Assembly (NCBI RefSeq): GCF_010614725.1 | Contig: NZ_JAAEHL010000004.1 | Span: 62,001 to 126,000 of the forward strand | Length of the DNA stretch: 64,000 nt | Source: Flavobacterium ajazii | GTDB taxonomy: Bacteria; Bacteroidota; Bacteroidia; Flavobacteriales; Flavobacteriaceae | Reading direction: 5' to 3' | Part shown: piece by piece, positions 8,359 through 16,216 of the stretch | Layout: the number at the start of each line of letters is the position of its first letter | How positions within the stretch are numbered: the stretch's first letter is position 1 | Position numbers and translations under genes: made by a program | Notes under the pieces: generated by a model | The model's input: the letters and a program-made list of their open reading frames with translations, nothing else | What the model was told of the DNA's origin: nothing | The model's database searches: none

Positions 8359-8712
8359 ATGAATAAAAAGAAATTTATCATAATTAATCTTTTAATGTCT
8401 TTAACAGTATTGTTCGCAATGCTTTTTCAGACAGTTCACTCTTATGAGCATATTTATAAGCAAATTCACGAGAAACATTGCGACCATAAATACGCTCCGG
8501 GTCAAAAGCAAATTACACACAGCCATAATGTAGAGAATAATTGTCCTATCTGTCATTTTGCATTTAGCACTTTTATTTCAGAGTCATTTCATACTTTTTC
8601 ATTTCATAAATTAAATGTTGTTACTTCGGCTGTTTTCTTTTACAGCAAAGCAACCTCAATGTTTTTCAAAGGCAGTCTCTTTGCTTTAAGAGCACCTCCT
8701 TCCCTATTTTAG
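8359..8712 (+). CDS. Small His/Cys-rich secreted or membrane protein (DUF2946-like)
   Basis: 117 residues of unknown function. The N-terminus is a hydrophobic signal or anchor (INLLMSLTVLFAMLFQ). The middle is rich in potential metal ligands: HSYEHIYKQIHEKHCDH, then HSHNVENNCPICHFAF with a CxxC pair. The C-terminus has a second hydrophobic stretch and ends LFALRAPPSLF. The CPxC motif plus a terminal RAPP is reminiscent of DUF2946 proteins, found beside metal-uptake TonB receptors. The preceding Fur-like palindrome and the downstream TonB/ABC operon suggest metal handling; the metal cannot be named. Confidence 0.75.
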   Translation: MNKKKFIIINLLMSLTVLFAMLFQTVHSYEHIYKQIHEKHCDHKYAPGQKQITHSHNVENNCPICHFAFSTFISESFHTFSFHKLNVVTSAVFFYSKATSMFFKGSLFALRAPPSLF

Positions 8713-8795
8713 TTTACCGGATTCTTACTATTTAAATGTTGAAAATCATTCTTTTTGTTTTAGACAAGAGGAAATATATGTTATTTCAATTTATT

Positions 8796-8829
8796 TGATG
8801 AAATCTATTTTGGCGAATAGATTCCATCA
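8796..8829. other. 14-bp inverted repeat in the leader of the ABC/TonB operon
   Basis: TGATGAAATCTATT (8796-8809) and AATAGATTCCATCA (8816-8829) are inverted with one mismatch around the loop TTGGCG. No T run follows, so it is not a normal terminator on the + strand. It may be an operator or RNA structure in the 275-bp gap before the ABC ATPase gene. Confidence 0.5.
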
Positions 8830-8904
8830 GCAAATTGGATCAATCTCTTTATTTTCAAGTTTAAATAAAAATTCCCTCAGTAAACTCTATCTCTCACATT
8901 TAAT

Positions 8905-8957
8905 AAAATAGCTCTGGGCGTCCCTATGGAACGACCTGAAACAGCTATATCTATTTT
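8905..8957 (+). promoter_or_regulatory. Possible structured RNA leader before the ABC/TonB operon
   Basis: Nested complementary segments: ATAGCT (8908-8913) with AGCTAT (8943-8948), and inside it GGCGTCC (8917-8923) with GGAACGACC (8928-8936), where two adenines bulge, around the loop CTAT. Flanking AAAATAG/CTATTTT can extend the helix. This GC-rich, folded patch is unlike the AT-rich surroundings and ends 30 bp before the ABC ATPase ATG. I do not recognise it as a known riboswitch. Confidence 0.4.
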
Positions 8958-8987
8958 AAAAAATAATAATTTCCAACTCTATACATT

Positions 8988-9683
8988 ATGCTCACAGCAG
9001 TAAACCTGACTAAAAAATACGGTGACCAAATTGCTTTAACCTCTTTGAATTTAACCATCAACAAAGGAGAAATTTTTGCACTTTTAGGACAAAACGGTGC
9101 CGGAAAAACGACTACCATAAACTTGTTTCTCGGCTTTATAAAACCAACAGAGGGCGAAATTAAAATCAATGATATTTCGGTAGTTACCAATGCAGATAAA
9201 ACAAAAAAAGATATAGCCTACATTCCTGAAACAGTAATGTTATATCCAAACCTTACCGGACTGGAAAACCTGAAATTCTTTTCGTCTCTGGCCGGATTTA
9301 AATATTCAACCGGAGAACTGACTTATTTTTTAACCAAAGCCGGCTTGCAAATTACCGCTCACGACCAAAATTTGGGCGTTTACTCAAAAGGAATGCGCCA
9401 AAAAGTAGGTATTGCTATCGCTATTGCAAAAAAAGCAAAAGTGTTACTATTAGATGAACCTACAAGCGGTTTAGACCCAAAAGCTTCTAACGAGTTCTCT
9501 CAAATCCTGAAAGAACTTTCTGCAGACGGGACAGCTATTCTAATGGCTACACATGATATTTTCAGAGCAAGAGAAGTCGCAACACATATCGGAATCATGA
9601 AACAGGGAAATCTTGTTACGATTATCGAAGCCGAAAAAATATCAGCAAACGAACTTGAAAATCTGTATTTACAAACTGTTTAA
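8988..9683 (+). CDS. ABC transporter ATP-binding protein
   Basis: ATPase subunit (231 residues) that should drive the two permeases encoded downstream. Walker A is GQNGAGKTTT (about residues 34-43), the signature region is YSKGMRQKVGIA (Gly-Met in place of the usual Gly-Gly), Walker B is VLLLDEPTSGLDP and the switch histidine lies in ATHDIF. The short N-terminus and single domain match ABC-2 type exporters of the NosF/CcmA kind. It is the first gene of an apparent four-gene operon, 28 bp before the TonB receptor. Confidence 0.94.
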   Translation: MLTAVNLTKKYGDQIALTSLNLTINKGEIFALLGQNGAGKTTTINLFLGFIKPTEGEIKINDISVVTNADKTKKDIAYIPETVMLYPNLTGLENLKFFSSLAGFKYSTGELTYFLTKAGLQITAHDQNLGVYSKGMRQKVGIAIAIAKKAKVLLLDEPTSGLDPKASNEFSQILKELSADGTAILMATHDIFRAREVATHIGIMKQGNLVTIIEAEKISANELENLYLQTV

Positions 9684-9711
9684 AAAAGGAAAAAATTCCA
9701 TCTACATAAAA

Positions 9712-12009
9712 ATGAAACATCTATTTATAGTACTGTTTTTTGTCTTTAGTTCTGCTTACTTAAAAGCTCAGAGTAATACAAAAACAAACGACAGTATCGC
9801 TAAAGATTCCATTAAAACGGAAGCTAAATTAAACGAACTCCAAGCCGTAGAAATCATAGGAAGATCTACCAAAAAATACAATAGTGATTATTCTTTCGGA
9901 GCAACAAAAACGGCAACACTTAACAAAGACATTCCACAATCCATATCAACGGTTACCAAGGAATTAATAGCAGACAAGGCCGCAATTTATCTGGCCGATG
10001 CCGTAAAAATGACAAGCGGTGTAATTCCGGCGAGTTATTACAATCAGTATACCATCAGAGGAATTAGTCAAAACGAAGAAGGACAAATCATCAACGGAAT
10101 GCGTACCCGCCAATATTATTTCCTCCAGCCACTTACCAGCAATATTGAACGTGTTGAGGTAATTAAAGGCCCGTCGAGTGCTACTTTTTCATCTGTTGAT
10201 CCGGGAGGAAGCATCAATCTGGTGACAAAAAAACCATTGGCAACTGACCGAAAAGAAGTAAGCCTGAGTGCCGGAAGTTTTAGCACATTCAGAGGAACTC
10301 TTGATTTTACCGGTCCTTTAAACGAATCAAAAACATTATTATATCGTGTAAATGCGGCCTATCAGGAAGCAAAATCGTTTCGTGATTTAGTGGGCAATAA
10401 ATCGTATTTGCTCTCTCCGTCCTTCAGTTATGTTCCGAATGAAAAAACGGCTGTCAATACCGAGTTGATCTTAAGCGACATGACCGGAATTCTGGATCGC
10501 GGGCAGCCTATTTTTGGAGCAGTTGCCGGAGTTACAAGTCTGAATAAAACGCCCATAAGCCTGAATTTAGGTGCACCAAGTGATTTTTTTAAATCGAAAG
10601 AAATGATTTTCACTACAAATTTCTCTCACAAATTCACTTCAAAAATTGGTTTTAATGCCTCTTACATGAAACAATCCTGGAGAGAAGATTTACAGGAACA
10701 CAGAACCACAAACGGATTTGCCGTAGACATGAACAACCAGCCAGTCACAAGCCTTGCGATGATGCAGTTTGTACAGCGTCAGCAATATTGGAATGTGGAC
10801 AATTTAACCGCTTTCTTAAATTTCGATTTTAAAACCGGAAAACTGAATCATAAATTATTAACAGGTTACGATTTAAGCAGCTGGAACAAAACCAAAGGCG
10901 GCGGACAAAACGCAGCCAGAGGTTATCTTCTTAAAGACGGAACTGTTGCCAGTACTTTTGTACCAGCAAATGCATCCAATTATCAAACCATTACTGTAGA
11001 CGGTGTTGTTTTGCCAAAGCCAAATGTGAATTATTTTAATTTAAATAATCCAACTTATACCGTAAGAAGTCCTGATGATTATACGTTGAATGTGAGAACA
11101 GCATTGCCTTCAGCTTTAACCACTACGAATGCTATTTATATTCAGGATCAGATTCAATGGAACAAGTTTACGTTTCTTTTGGGATTACGAAATGAATGGT
11201 TTGAAGACATCACCAATTATGAAACCAATAACGAATTAACTGTTAAGAAATCGGCTTTATTGCCTCGCGTTGGTGTTACGTATGCCATCAATACTGCTAT
11301 TAATGTTTACACGACTTATCTCGAAGGTTATCAGCCACAATCAAACACCGTTACTTTGATGCCGCAAACCGGAAGTCTGCCTGCCGGAAGTTTGTTTGAT
11401 CCTCTCGAAAGCAATTTGAAAGAAGCGGGGTTAAAAGCTACTTTTTTTAATAATTCAATGAGTTTTAACGCAGCGGTTTACGAAATTAACCAGCGCAACA
11501 TCCTAATGAATGCAAACGATCCTGTGAATCCTGATTTACTGGTAACAAGAGGTTCTGAGCGCAGTCGTGGTTTCGAATGTGATCTGGCTGGATACATTAC
11601 ACCCGACTGGCAAATCAATGCTTCGTACAGTTATATCGATGCCAAAATTACAAATGACCGCAATGCTTCCTTAATTGGTGCCAGAAAACAAAACACGCCA
11701 AAAAACAGCGCCAACTTATGGACACGTTACAATTTCAAATCCGATTCTGCTTTGGATAATTTCGGAGTTGGTTTGGGAATGCAGTATCAAAGCAGCAAAA
11801 TTCCGTGGTTTACAAGAGATTTTACACTTCCTGATTTTACCATTTTTGATGCCGCTATATACTACAAACCTGAAAAAAGTAATATTCAGGTTGCTGTAAA
11901 TGCAGGAAACATTTTCAACAGAACTTACTGGTTAGGCGCTCAGAATTATTTGAGATTATTTCCCGGAGCTCCAAGAAATGCAACGCTTACCGTAACGTAT
12001 AAATTTTAA
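9712..12009 (+). CDS. TonB-dependent siderophore-type receptor
   Basis: Outer-membrane receptor, 765 residues from ATG 9712 (MKHLFIVLFFVFSSAYLKAQ, a clear signal peptide); an upstream in-frame start at 9613 lies inside the ATPase gene and is rejected. The plug has DIPQSISTVTKELIADK, ADAVKMTSGVIP, YTIRGIS and VEVIKGPSSATFSSVDPGGSINLVTKKP, the pattern of the TonB-dependent siderophore receptor subfamily. The barrel ends with the aromatic C-terminus NATLTVTYKF. There is no STN or carboxypeptidase-like domain, unlike the SusC protein at the left edge. It is embedded between an ABC ATPase and two permeases, so it may import the compound, or a metal complex, that the ABC system handles. Confidence 0.93.
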   Translation: MKHLFIVLFFVFSSAYLKAQSNTKTNDSIAKDSIKTEAKLNELQAVEIIGRSTKKYNSDYSFGATKTATLNKDIPQSISTVTKELIADKAAIYLADAVKMTSGVIPASYYNQYTIRGISQNEEGQIINGMRTRQYYFLQPLTSNIERVEVIKGPSSATFSSVDPGGSINLVTKKPLATDRKEVSLSAGSFSTFRGTLDFTGPLNESKTLLYRVNAAYQEAKSFRDLVGNKSYLLSPSFSYVPNEKTAVNTELILSDMTGILDRGQPIFGAVAGVTSLNKTPISLNLGAPSDFFKSKEMIFTTNFSHKFTSKIGFNASYMKQSWREDLQEHRTTNGFAVDMNNQPVTSLAMMQFVQRQQYWNVDNLTAFLNFDFKTGKLNHKLLTGYDLSSWNKTKGGGQNAARGYLLKDGTVASTFVPANASNYQTITVDGVVLPKPNVNYFNLNNPTYTVRSPDDYTLNVRTALPSALTTTNAIYIQDQIQWNKFTFLLGLRNEWFEDITNYETNNELTVKKSALLPRVGVTYAINTAINVYTTYLEGYQPQSNTVTLMPQTGSLPAGSLFDPLESNLKEAGLKATFFNNSMSFNAAVYEINQRNILMNANDPVNPDLLVTRGSERSRGFECDLAGYITPDWQINASYSYIDAKITNDRNASLIGARKQNTPKNSANLWTRYNFKSDSALDNFGVGLGMQYQSSKIPWFTRDFTLPDFTIFDAAIYYKPEKSNIQVAVNAGNIFNRTYWLGAQNYLRLFPGAPRNATLTVTYKF

Positions 12010-12018
12010 TCTGCAGTT

Positions 12019-13467
12019 ATGTCATTACACATAGAAAATTTAATAGCCAGACATTTTAGAAAATCTGTTTTTAAAAATCAGGCTGTTTATATCATCACTC
12101 TTTTTATTGGTGTTTTATTGCTGTACGCTGCTTTTTCGGGCTGGGAGAATTACAGTAATCAAAATAAAACCAGCGAAAAATACCAGCACGAATCCAGAGA
12201 AGACTGGTTGAAAAACCCGGATAAAAATCCGCACAGAATGGCGCATTACGGAAATTTTGCCTTTCGAAAAAGCACTTCGTTAAGCGTTTTTGAATTTGGA
12301 ATGGAACCTTTTTTCGGAAATGCAATTTTTCTGGAAGCTCACAAACAAAATACAGCCAATTTTTCTGAGGCAGGATTTTCTAACAGCATGCTTCGTTTTG
12401 GAGAAATCAGTATTGCCATGGTTTTACAAATACTATTGCCGTTATTGATTTTCTTCCTTGGATTTAATTCGGTGGCATACGAAAGAGAAAATGGAACCCT
12501 AAAACTGCTTTTTAGTCAGGGAATCAGCTGGAAACAGCTTTTACTGGGTAAAACTCTCGGAATTGCCTCTGTTGTTATGATGCTTTTTGTTCCCGCAATT
12601 CTCGTTTTGATTTTCATCTGGTTATTACTTCAAAACTTTAGCATTTCATTGGATGAAACCCTTAAAATGATCTTATTCATTGGGTTCCATTTTATATATC
12701 TATTATTCTTTTGTGCCATTGCCGTTTTGATTTCTGCTTCATGCAAAACTTCAAAAAAAGCGTTGATTTCGCTGATTGGGATTTGGTTGGTTTTCACAAT
12801 TATTTTACCGAGAACAACGCAGGCAATTGGCGCATATATCTATGAAGCTCCTTCAAAAATTCAGTTTAATAGTGATATTGAAAAAGATATTCTGAAACAA
12901 GGAGACAGCCATAATCCGAATGATCCGCATTACAAAGCGATAAAAGATTCTCTGTTGCGGACTTATAAAGTCGATTCGGTTCAAAAATTGCCTTTCAATT
13001 ATTCAGGTTTTATTATGACCGAAGGTGAAAAAATAAGTTCGAATATTTACAACAAACATCTTGAAAGCCTGCTCGAAATTTATAAAAAGCAGAATAGTTT
13101 TTCTAAAACAGTTTCGTTTATAAACCCGTATATCGCGATGAAAAATTTATCGATGGGATTATCCAATACAGATTACGATTCGTATATCGATTTTCAGAAA
13201 CAGGCCGAAGCATATCGTTACAACATGGCGCAAAAAATGAATGCTTTACAAATTAAATACATCAGCAACAAAAAGCCCGAACCAAACGACAAACCACTCA
13301 CAATTGGCAAAGACCACTGGGCTGAAGTACCCGAATTTCATTATGAACCAAAAGGAATTTTGGCTGTTTTGAAAAGTGAAATCATTTCAATTATCTCTAT
13401 TATTCTATGGATTAGCCTGCTGTTTCTTTTTATAAAAATAGCCGCTAAAAACCTAAAAGCCATTTAA
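12019..13467 (+). CDS. ABC-2 type permease, DUF3526-like (first of two)
   Basis: Inner-membrane permease, 482 residues. One N-terminal segment (AVYIITLFIGVLLLYAAF) precedes a large extracytoplasmic loop. A cluster of membrane helices starts at VLQILLPLLIFFLGF, with the cytoplasmic coupling motif VAYERENGTLKLLFSQGISW typical of ABC-2/NosY permeases. A second soluble loop and a last helix (ISIISIILWISLLFLFI) follow. It starts 9 bp after the TonB receptor and ends 1 bp before the next permease, so the genes are co-transcribed and the two permeases probably form a heterodimer with the ATPase at 8988. Confidence 0.86.
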   Translation: MSLHIENLIARHFRKSVFKNQAVYIITLFIGVLLLYAAFSGWENYSNQNKTSEKYQHESREDWLKNPDKNPHRMAHYGNFAFRKSTSLSVFEFGMEPFFGNAIFLEAHKQNTANFSEAGFSNSMLRFGEISIAMVLQILLPLLIFFLGFNSVAYERENGTLKLLFSQGISWKQLLLGKTLGIASVVMMLFVPAILVLIFIWLLLQNFSISLDETLKMILFIGFHFIYLLFFCAIAVLISASCKTSKKALISLIGIWLVFTIILPRTTQAIGAYIYEAPSKIQFNSDIEKDILKQGDSHNPNDPHYKAIKDSLLRTYKVDSVQKLPFNYSGFIMTEGEKISSNIYNKHLESLLEIYKKQNSFSKTVSFINPYIAMKNLSMGLSNTDYDSYIDFQKQAEAYRYNMAQKMNALQIKYISNKKPEPNDKPLTIGKDHWAEVPEFHYEPKGILAVLKSEIISIISIILWISLLFLFIKIAAKNLKAI

Positions 13468-13468
13468 T

Positions 13469-14821
13469 ATGTTAGCATTAGTATTTAAAAATTTCATACG
13501 ATCGAAAGGAACAAAAATCGGATTACTTTTTTTGCTCATAATCGGTTTCATAAGTCTTTTGATTGGGCATCAGTTTCAGGAAAAGCAAAGCCAAAATATA
13601 AAAGAAGCTGCAATCTATCAAAAAGAACATATTGCGAGAAATGCTGCTTATCATTCTGACGAAATGGGACTGCTGCTCTATTACATCAAATTCTCTCTGG
13701 TCAATAAAACGTTTCCGATAAACAGTCTGGCAATTGGACAGCGCGATATAAATCCGTCGATACAAAGTGTAACGATTCGTGGTCTGGAAGGTCAGAAATA
13801 CGATTCGGAATTAAATAATCCAAACAATTTGATGTTAGGAAACATCGATTTTAGTTTTGTACTGATTTATCTTTTTCCGCTTCTTATTATTGCTTTTACG
13901 TATAATGTGATCTCCGAAGAAAAAGAATCCGGAACCTGGAAAATCGTGGCAACGCAAAGTGATAATACATTTTTGTACATTCTGAAATTGTTTTACATCA
14001 GAATTTTAAGTTTGATTGCATTATTGACTATTGTCCTTTTTGCTGCAATTCTCTTTTTACAAATTCCGTTAGACAAATCACTTTTTACATTTTACACAAT
14101 CAGTATTTTGTACATCCTTTTTTGGTTTTCAGTTTGTTTCTTTATCGTTTCCCTGCAAAAGAATTCCAATTTTAATGCTGTGATTTTATTAACCATCTGG
14201 CTGTTTATGATCATTATTCTTCCGGCAGCGATCAATACCTATATCATCAATAAATATCCGATTCCGGAAGCTTTAGAATTGACATTGAAACAGCGAAATG
14301 CCTATCACGAAAAATGGGACATGGATAAAAAAATGACAATGGATAAATTCTATCAACATTATCCGCAATTCAAAAATTATTCTTTACCCGATGAAGAATT
14401 CAGCTGGCTCTGGTATTATGCCATGCAGCAAATGGGCGACGACGAATCGGCAGTTCAGTCTAAAGAACTGGAAAAAAAATTAAAGCAGCGAAATCAGGCC
14501 AGTCAAAACATTGCACAATTTATTCCGACACTGCACACTCAGGTCCAGTTAAACGAAATTGCCAAATCAGACTTAGGAAACCAGCTTTTATTCATGAAAA
14601 AAACGAACCAGTTTCATGAAAAACTACGTTTGTATTTCTACCCTAAAATCTTTGATAATGCCGATGTAAAAAAAGAAAACTGGTCGAAATTTAAGGTTGA
14701 AACTTTTGAAGATTCTTCCAAAGCCAATTTAACAACAACATTTTTACCGTTGGTATTATTCAATTTACTGTTGATTGGTTTGGGATGGAGGAATTTCAGG
14801 AAAGAAAAACAAATCATTTAG
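13469..14821 (+). CDS. ABC-2 type permease, DUF3526-like (second of two)
   Basis: Paralogue of the preceding permease, 450 residues, with the same plan: N-terminal helix (IGLLFLLIIGFISLLIG), extracytoplasmic loop, helices from FVLIYLFPLLIIAFTYNVI with the coupling motif ISEEKESGTWKIVATQ, a second loop, and a C-terminal helix (FLPLVLFNLLLIGLGW). Last gene of the operon before a terminator. The substrate of the complex is unknown. Confidence 0.86.
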   Translation: MLALVFKNFIRSKGTKIGLLFLLIIGFISLLIGHQFQEKQSQNIKEAAIYQKEHIARNAAYHSDEMGLLLYYIKFSLVNKTFPINSLAIGQRDINPSIQSVTIRGLEGQKYDSELNNPNNLMLGNIDFSFVLIYLFPLLIIAFTYNVISEEKESGTWKIVATQSDNTFLYILKLFYIRILSLIALLTIVLFAAILFLQIPLDKSLFTFYTISILYILFWFSVCFFIVSLQKNSNFNAVILLTIWLFMIIILPAAINTYIINKYPIPEALELTLKQRNAYHEKWDMDKKMTMDKFYQHYPQFKNYSLPDEEFSWLWYYAMQQMGDDESAVQSKELEKKLKQRNQASQNIAQFIPTLHTQVQLNEIAKSDLGNQLLFMKKTNQFHEKLRLYFYPKIFDNADVKKENWSKFKVETFEDSSKANLTTTFLPLVLFNLLLIGLGWRNFRKEKQII

Positions 14822-14845
14822 ATTTTCTTTACTAAAAACCATAAA

Positions 14846-14880
14846 AAAAGACTGCTTTATATAAGGCAGTCTTTTGCTTT
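14846..14880 (+). terminator. Intrinsic terminator of the ABC/TonB operon
   Basis: AAAAGACTGC and GCAGTCTTTT form a stem around a ten-base AT-rich loop, followed by TGCTTTTT. It begins 25 bp after the second permease stop and can also act for the convergent small gene at 14897-15202. Confidence 0.82.
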
Positions 14881-14896
14881 TTAAGATCTAAATCAA

Positions 14897-15202
14897 TTAC
14901 GCTCTAAACAAAGCGTATTTATTGTAATCGTATAAAACTTTGTCATAAGGCACTAATAAAGTTTCTATTTTTTCTGAAGAAGCTTCAAAAGTGATTCCGT
15001 TATGTTTTCTGAACAAATAAATCTCTTTCAGACAATTAGACAGACTCTGATGAATTTCTGATGTAAACAATGGCAATTGTTTATCGCCTACTAATAAATC
15101 TATCTGGTAGTTTGAACTGCTTTTTGAAAGATTGTTACCAATTATTCTGATGGTGAATTTCGTATTGTTTCCGTGTTGTTTACCCTGATAATGTATTACC
15201 AT
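14897..15202 (-). CDS. Hypothetical protein, 101 residues
   Basis: I do not recognise this protein. It is soluble, with no signal peptide or membrane segment, and alternates short hydrophobic and charged stretches (TKFTIRIIGNNL, YQIDLLVGDKQLPLF, GITFEASSEKIETLL), suggesting a small alpha/beta or mostly beta fold. The ATG at 15202 is the first in frame. The candidate small RNA and its terminator hairpin (15332-15359) lie on the same strand 130 bp upstream, so its expression may be affected by read-through of that hairpin. Codon use matches its neighbours. Confidence 0.7.
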   Translation of the reverse strand: MVIHYQGKQHGNNTKFTIRIIGNNLSKSSSNYQIDLLVGDKQLPLFTSEIHQSLSNCLKEIYLFRKHNGITFEASSEKIETLLVPYDKVLYDYNKYALFRA

Positions 15203-15326
15203 GACGTTATTATTAAAGATTAAAATTTATTTTAGCTGATTTGAACTCCATTTTGAATTCAATAATTAAAGTTATAAAAAAAAAGCAAAAACGTAAAATT
15301 ACCAATATTAAATTATCATTTTTTTA

Positions 15327-15453
15327 GCATAAAAAAGCCGTAACGAATTACGGCTTTTTCACAATTAACTAAATATGTTTTTAATCAACTTTTTCACGAG
15401 TAAAATTCATTCATAAGCACGATTAATTTAAGATTACATCAGGAACATTGATG
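15327..15453 (-). ncRNA. Candidate small RNA (about 125 nt) with promoter and terminator
   Basis: On the - strand, TAATTTTG at 15466-15459 matches TAnnTTTG exactly, with TTG 20 bp upstream (complement of 15487-15489), a good Bacteroidota promoter. The predicted transcript starts near 15453, opens with a hairpin ACATCA/TGATGT, and ends at the perfect 12-bp stem AAAAAGCCGTAA/TTACGGCTTTTT (15332-15359, loop CGAA) plus U run. It encodes only ORFs of a few codons. It could instead be an attenuated leader of the gene at 14897-15202. Confidence 0.5.
15332..15359 (-). terminator. Perfect terminator hairpin, orphan
   Basis: AAAAAGCCGTAA (15332-15343) and TTACGGCTTTTT (15348-15359) pair perfectly around CGAA. 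The hairpin is symmetrical and works on either strand, but no coding gene ends here. It is best explained by the candidate small RNA. Confidence 0.8.
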
Positions 15454-15607
15454 TGCTGCAAAATTAGATGATTTAAAGCTTTGGCACAAGCAATGTCGAT
15501 AAAGTGTTAATAAGTAAAAACGGCCTTTTTAATAGTTAAAACAAAAACATCATTTACGCTGAATTTTTAATTAAATTTGATTAACTAATTATAAAAACCT
15601 CAAAATC

Positions 15608-16096
15608 ATGAAAATTAACTTTATCACCTTTTTAGCTGCAGCAGTTGTTACACTTGTAATCGGATTTATTTGGTACAATCCAAAGGTTTTTGGTAAAATC
15701 TGGATGAAAGAAAACAATTTTACCGAAGACGATCTCAAAAAAGGCAATATGCTCAAAATATTTGGATTTACTTATATTTTTTCTGTACTGATTTCTATGG
15801 CTTTAATGTCTTTTACAATTCATCAGTCAGGTGCTGTAGGAATGATAGGAGGGCCGCAATTTATCGAAAGTGCAAAACCGTCTTTTCATGCTTTTATGGC
15901 TGATTACGGAACTGCTTTCCGTACTTTTAAACACGGTTCACTTCATGGTTTTATGGCTGGTTTATTTTTTGCTTTTCCTGTGATTGGGATCAATGGTTTA
16001 TTCGAAAGAAAATCATGGAAATACATCTTTGTTCATGCCGGATACTGGATCGTTACACTTACTATTATTGGCGGAATCGTTTGCGCATACGCCTAA
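15608..16096 (+). CDS. DUF1761 family membrane protein
   Basis: 162-residue inner-membrane protein of unknown function. Four predicted helices: FITFLAAAVVTLVIGFIWY near the N-terminus, IFGFTYIFSVLISMALMSF, HGFMAGLFFAFPVIGINGLF and IFVHAGYWIVTLTIIGGIV. The N-terminal WYNPKVFGKIWMK with a following EDDLKKGN stretch, and the FERKSWKYIFVHAGYW block, are typical of DUF1761. It is monocistronic: no gene lies close upstream, and a terminator follows. Confidence 0.85.
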   Translation: MKINFITFLAAAVVTLVIGFIWYNPKVFGKIWMKENNFTEDDLKKGNMLKIFGFTYIFSVLISMALMSFTIHQSGAVGMIGGPQFIESAKPSFHAFMADYGTAFRTFKHGSLHGFMAGLFFAFPVIGINGLFERKSWKYIFVHAGYWIVTLTIIGGIVCAYA

Positions 16097-16109
16097 TAAA
16101 TCATAACCT

Positions 16110-16146
16110 TAAAAATCCGTTTGAAATTCAAATTCAAACGGGTTTT
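16110..16146 (+). terminator. Intrinsic terminator after the DUF1761 gene
   Basis: AAAATCCGTTTGAA and TTCAAACGGGTTTT (one G-U pair) form a stem, followed by CTTAA. It starts about 14 bp past the stop codon. Confidence 0.75.
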
Positions 16147-16189
16147 CTTAATAATAACTTAAACCAAATAAGTTATTACAAATATTATC

Positions 16190-16197
16190 TAATTTTG
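16190..16197 (+). promoter_or_regulatory. -7 promoter element for the GNAT-like gene
   Basis: TAATTTTG fits TAnnTTTG and lies 19 bp before the TTG start at 16217, implying a very short leader. Confidence 0.5.
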
Positions 16198-16216
16198 AAG
16201 AAATTAGCTCACTCTC

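Larger units (their letters stand above)
15203..15607. other. 405-bp gene-free region holding a candidate small RNA
   Basis: No convincing ORF. It contains a perfect orphan terminator hairpin (15332-15359), a small inverted repeat (ACATCA/TGATGT, 15436-15454), a - strand promoter match (15459-15466) and a TTGGCAC at 15481-15487 that resembles a sigma-54 -24 element but lacks a good -12. Confidence 0.7.

Noticed and set aside
9613-9711. Extended start of the TonB receptor inside the ABC ATPase gene
   Set aside because: The signal peptide begins at ATG 9712; the extra residues are out-of-frame ATPase sequence.
15481-15498. TTGGCAC as a sigma-54 promoter for the DUF1761 gene
   Set aside because: Only the -24 half is good; the -12 reads ATGT. 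The same bases serve the - strand small-RNA promoter better.
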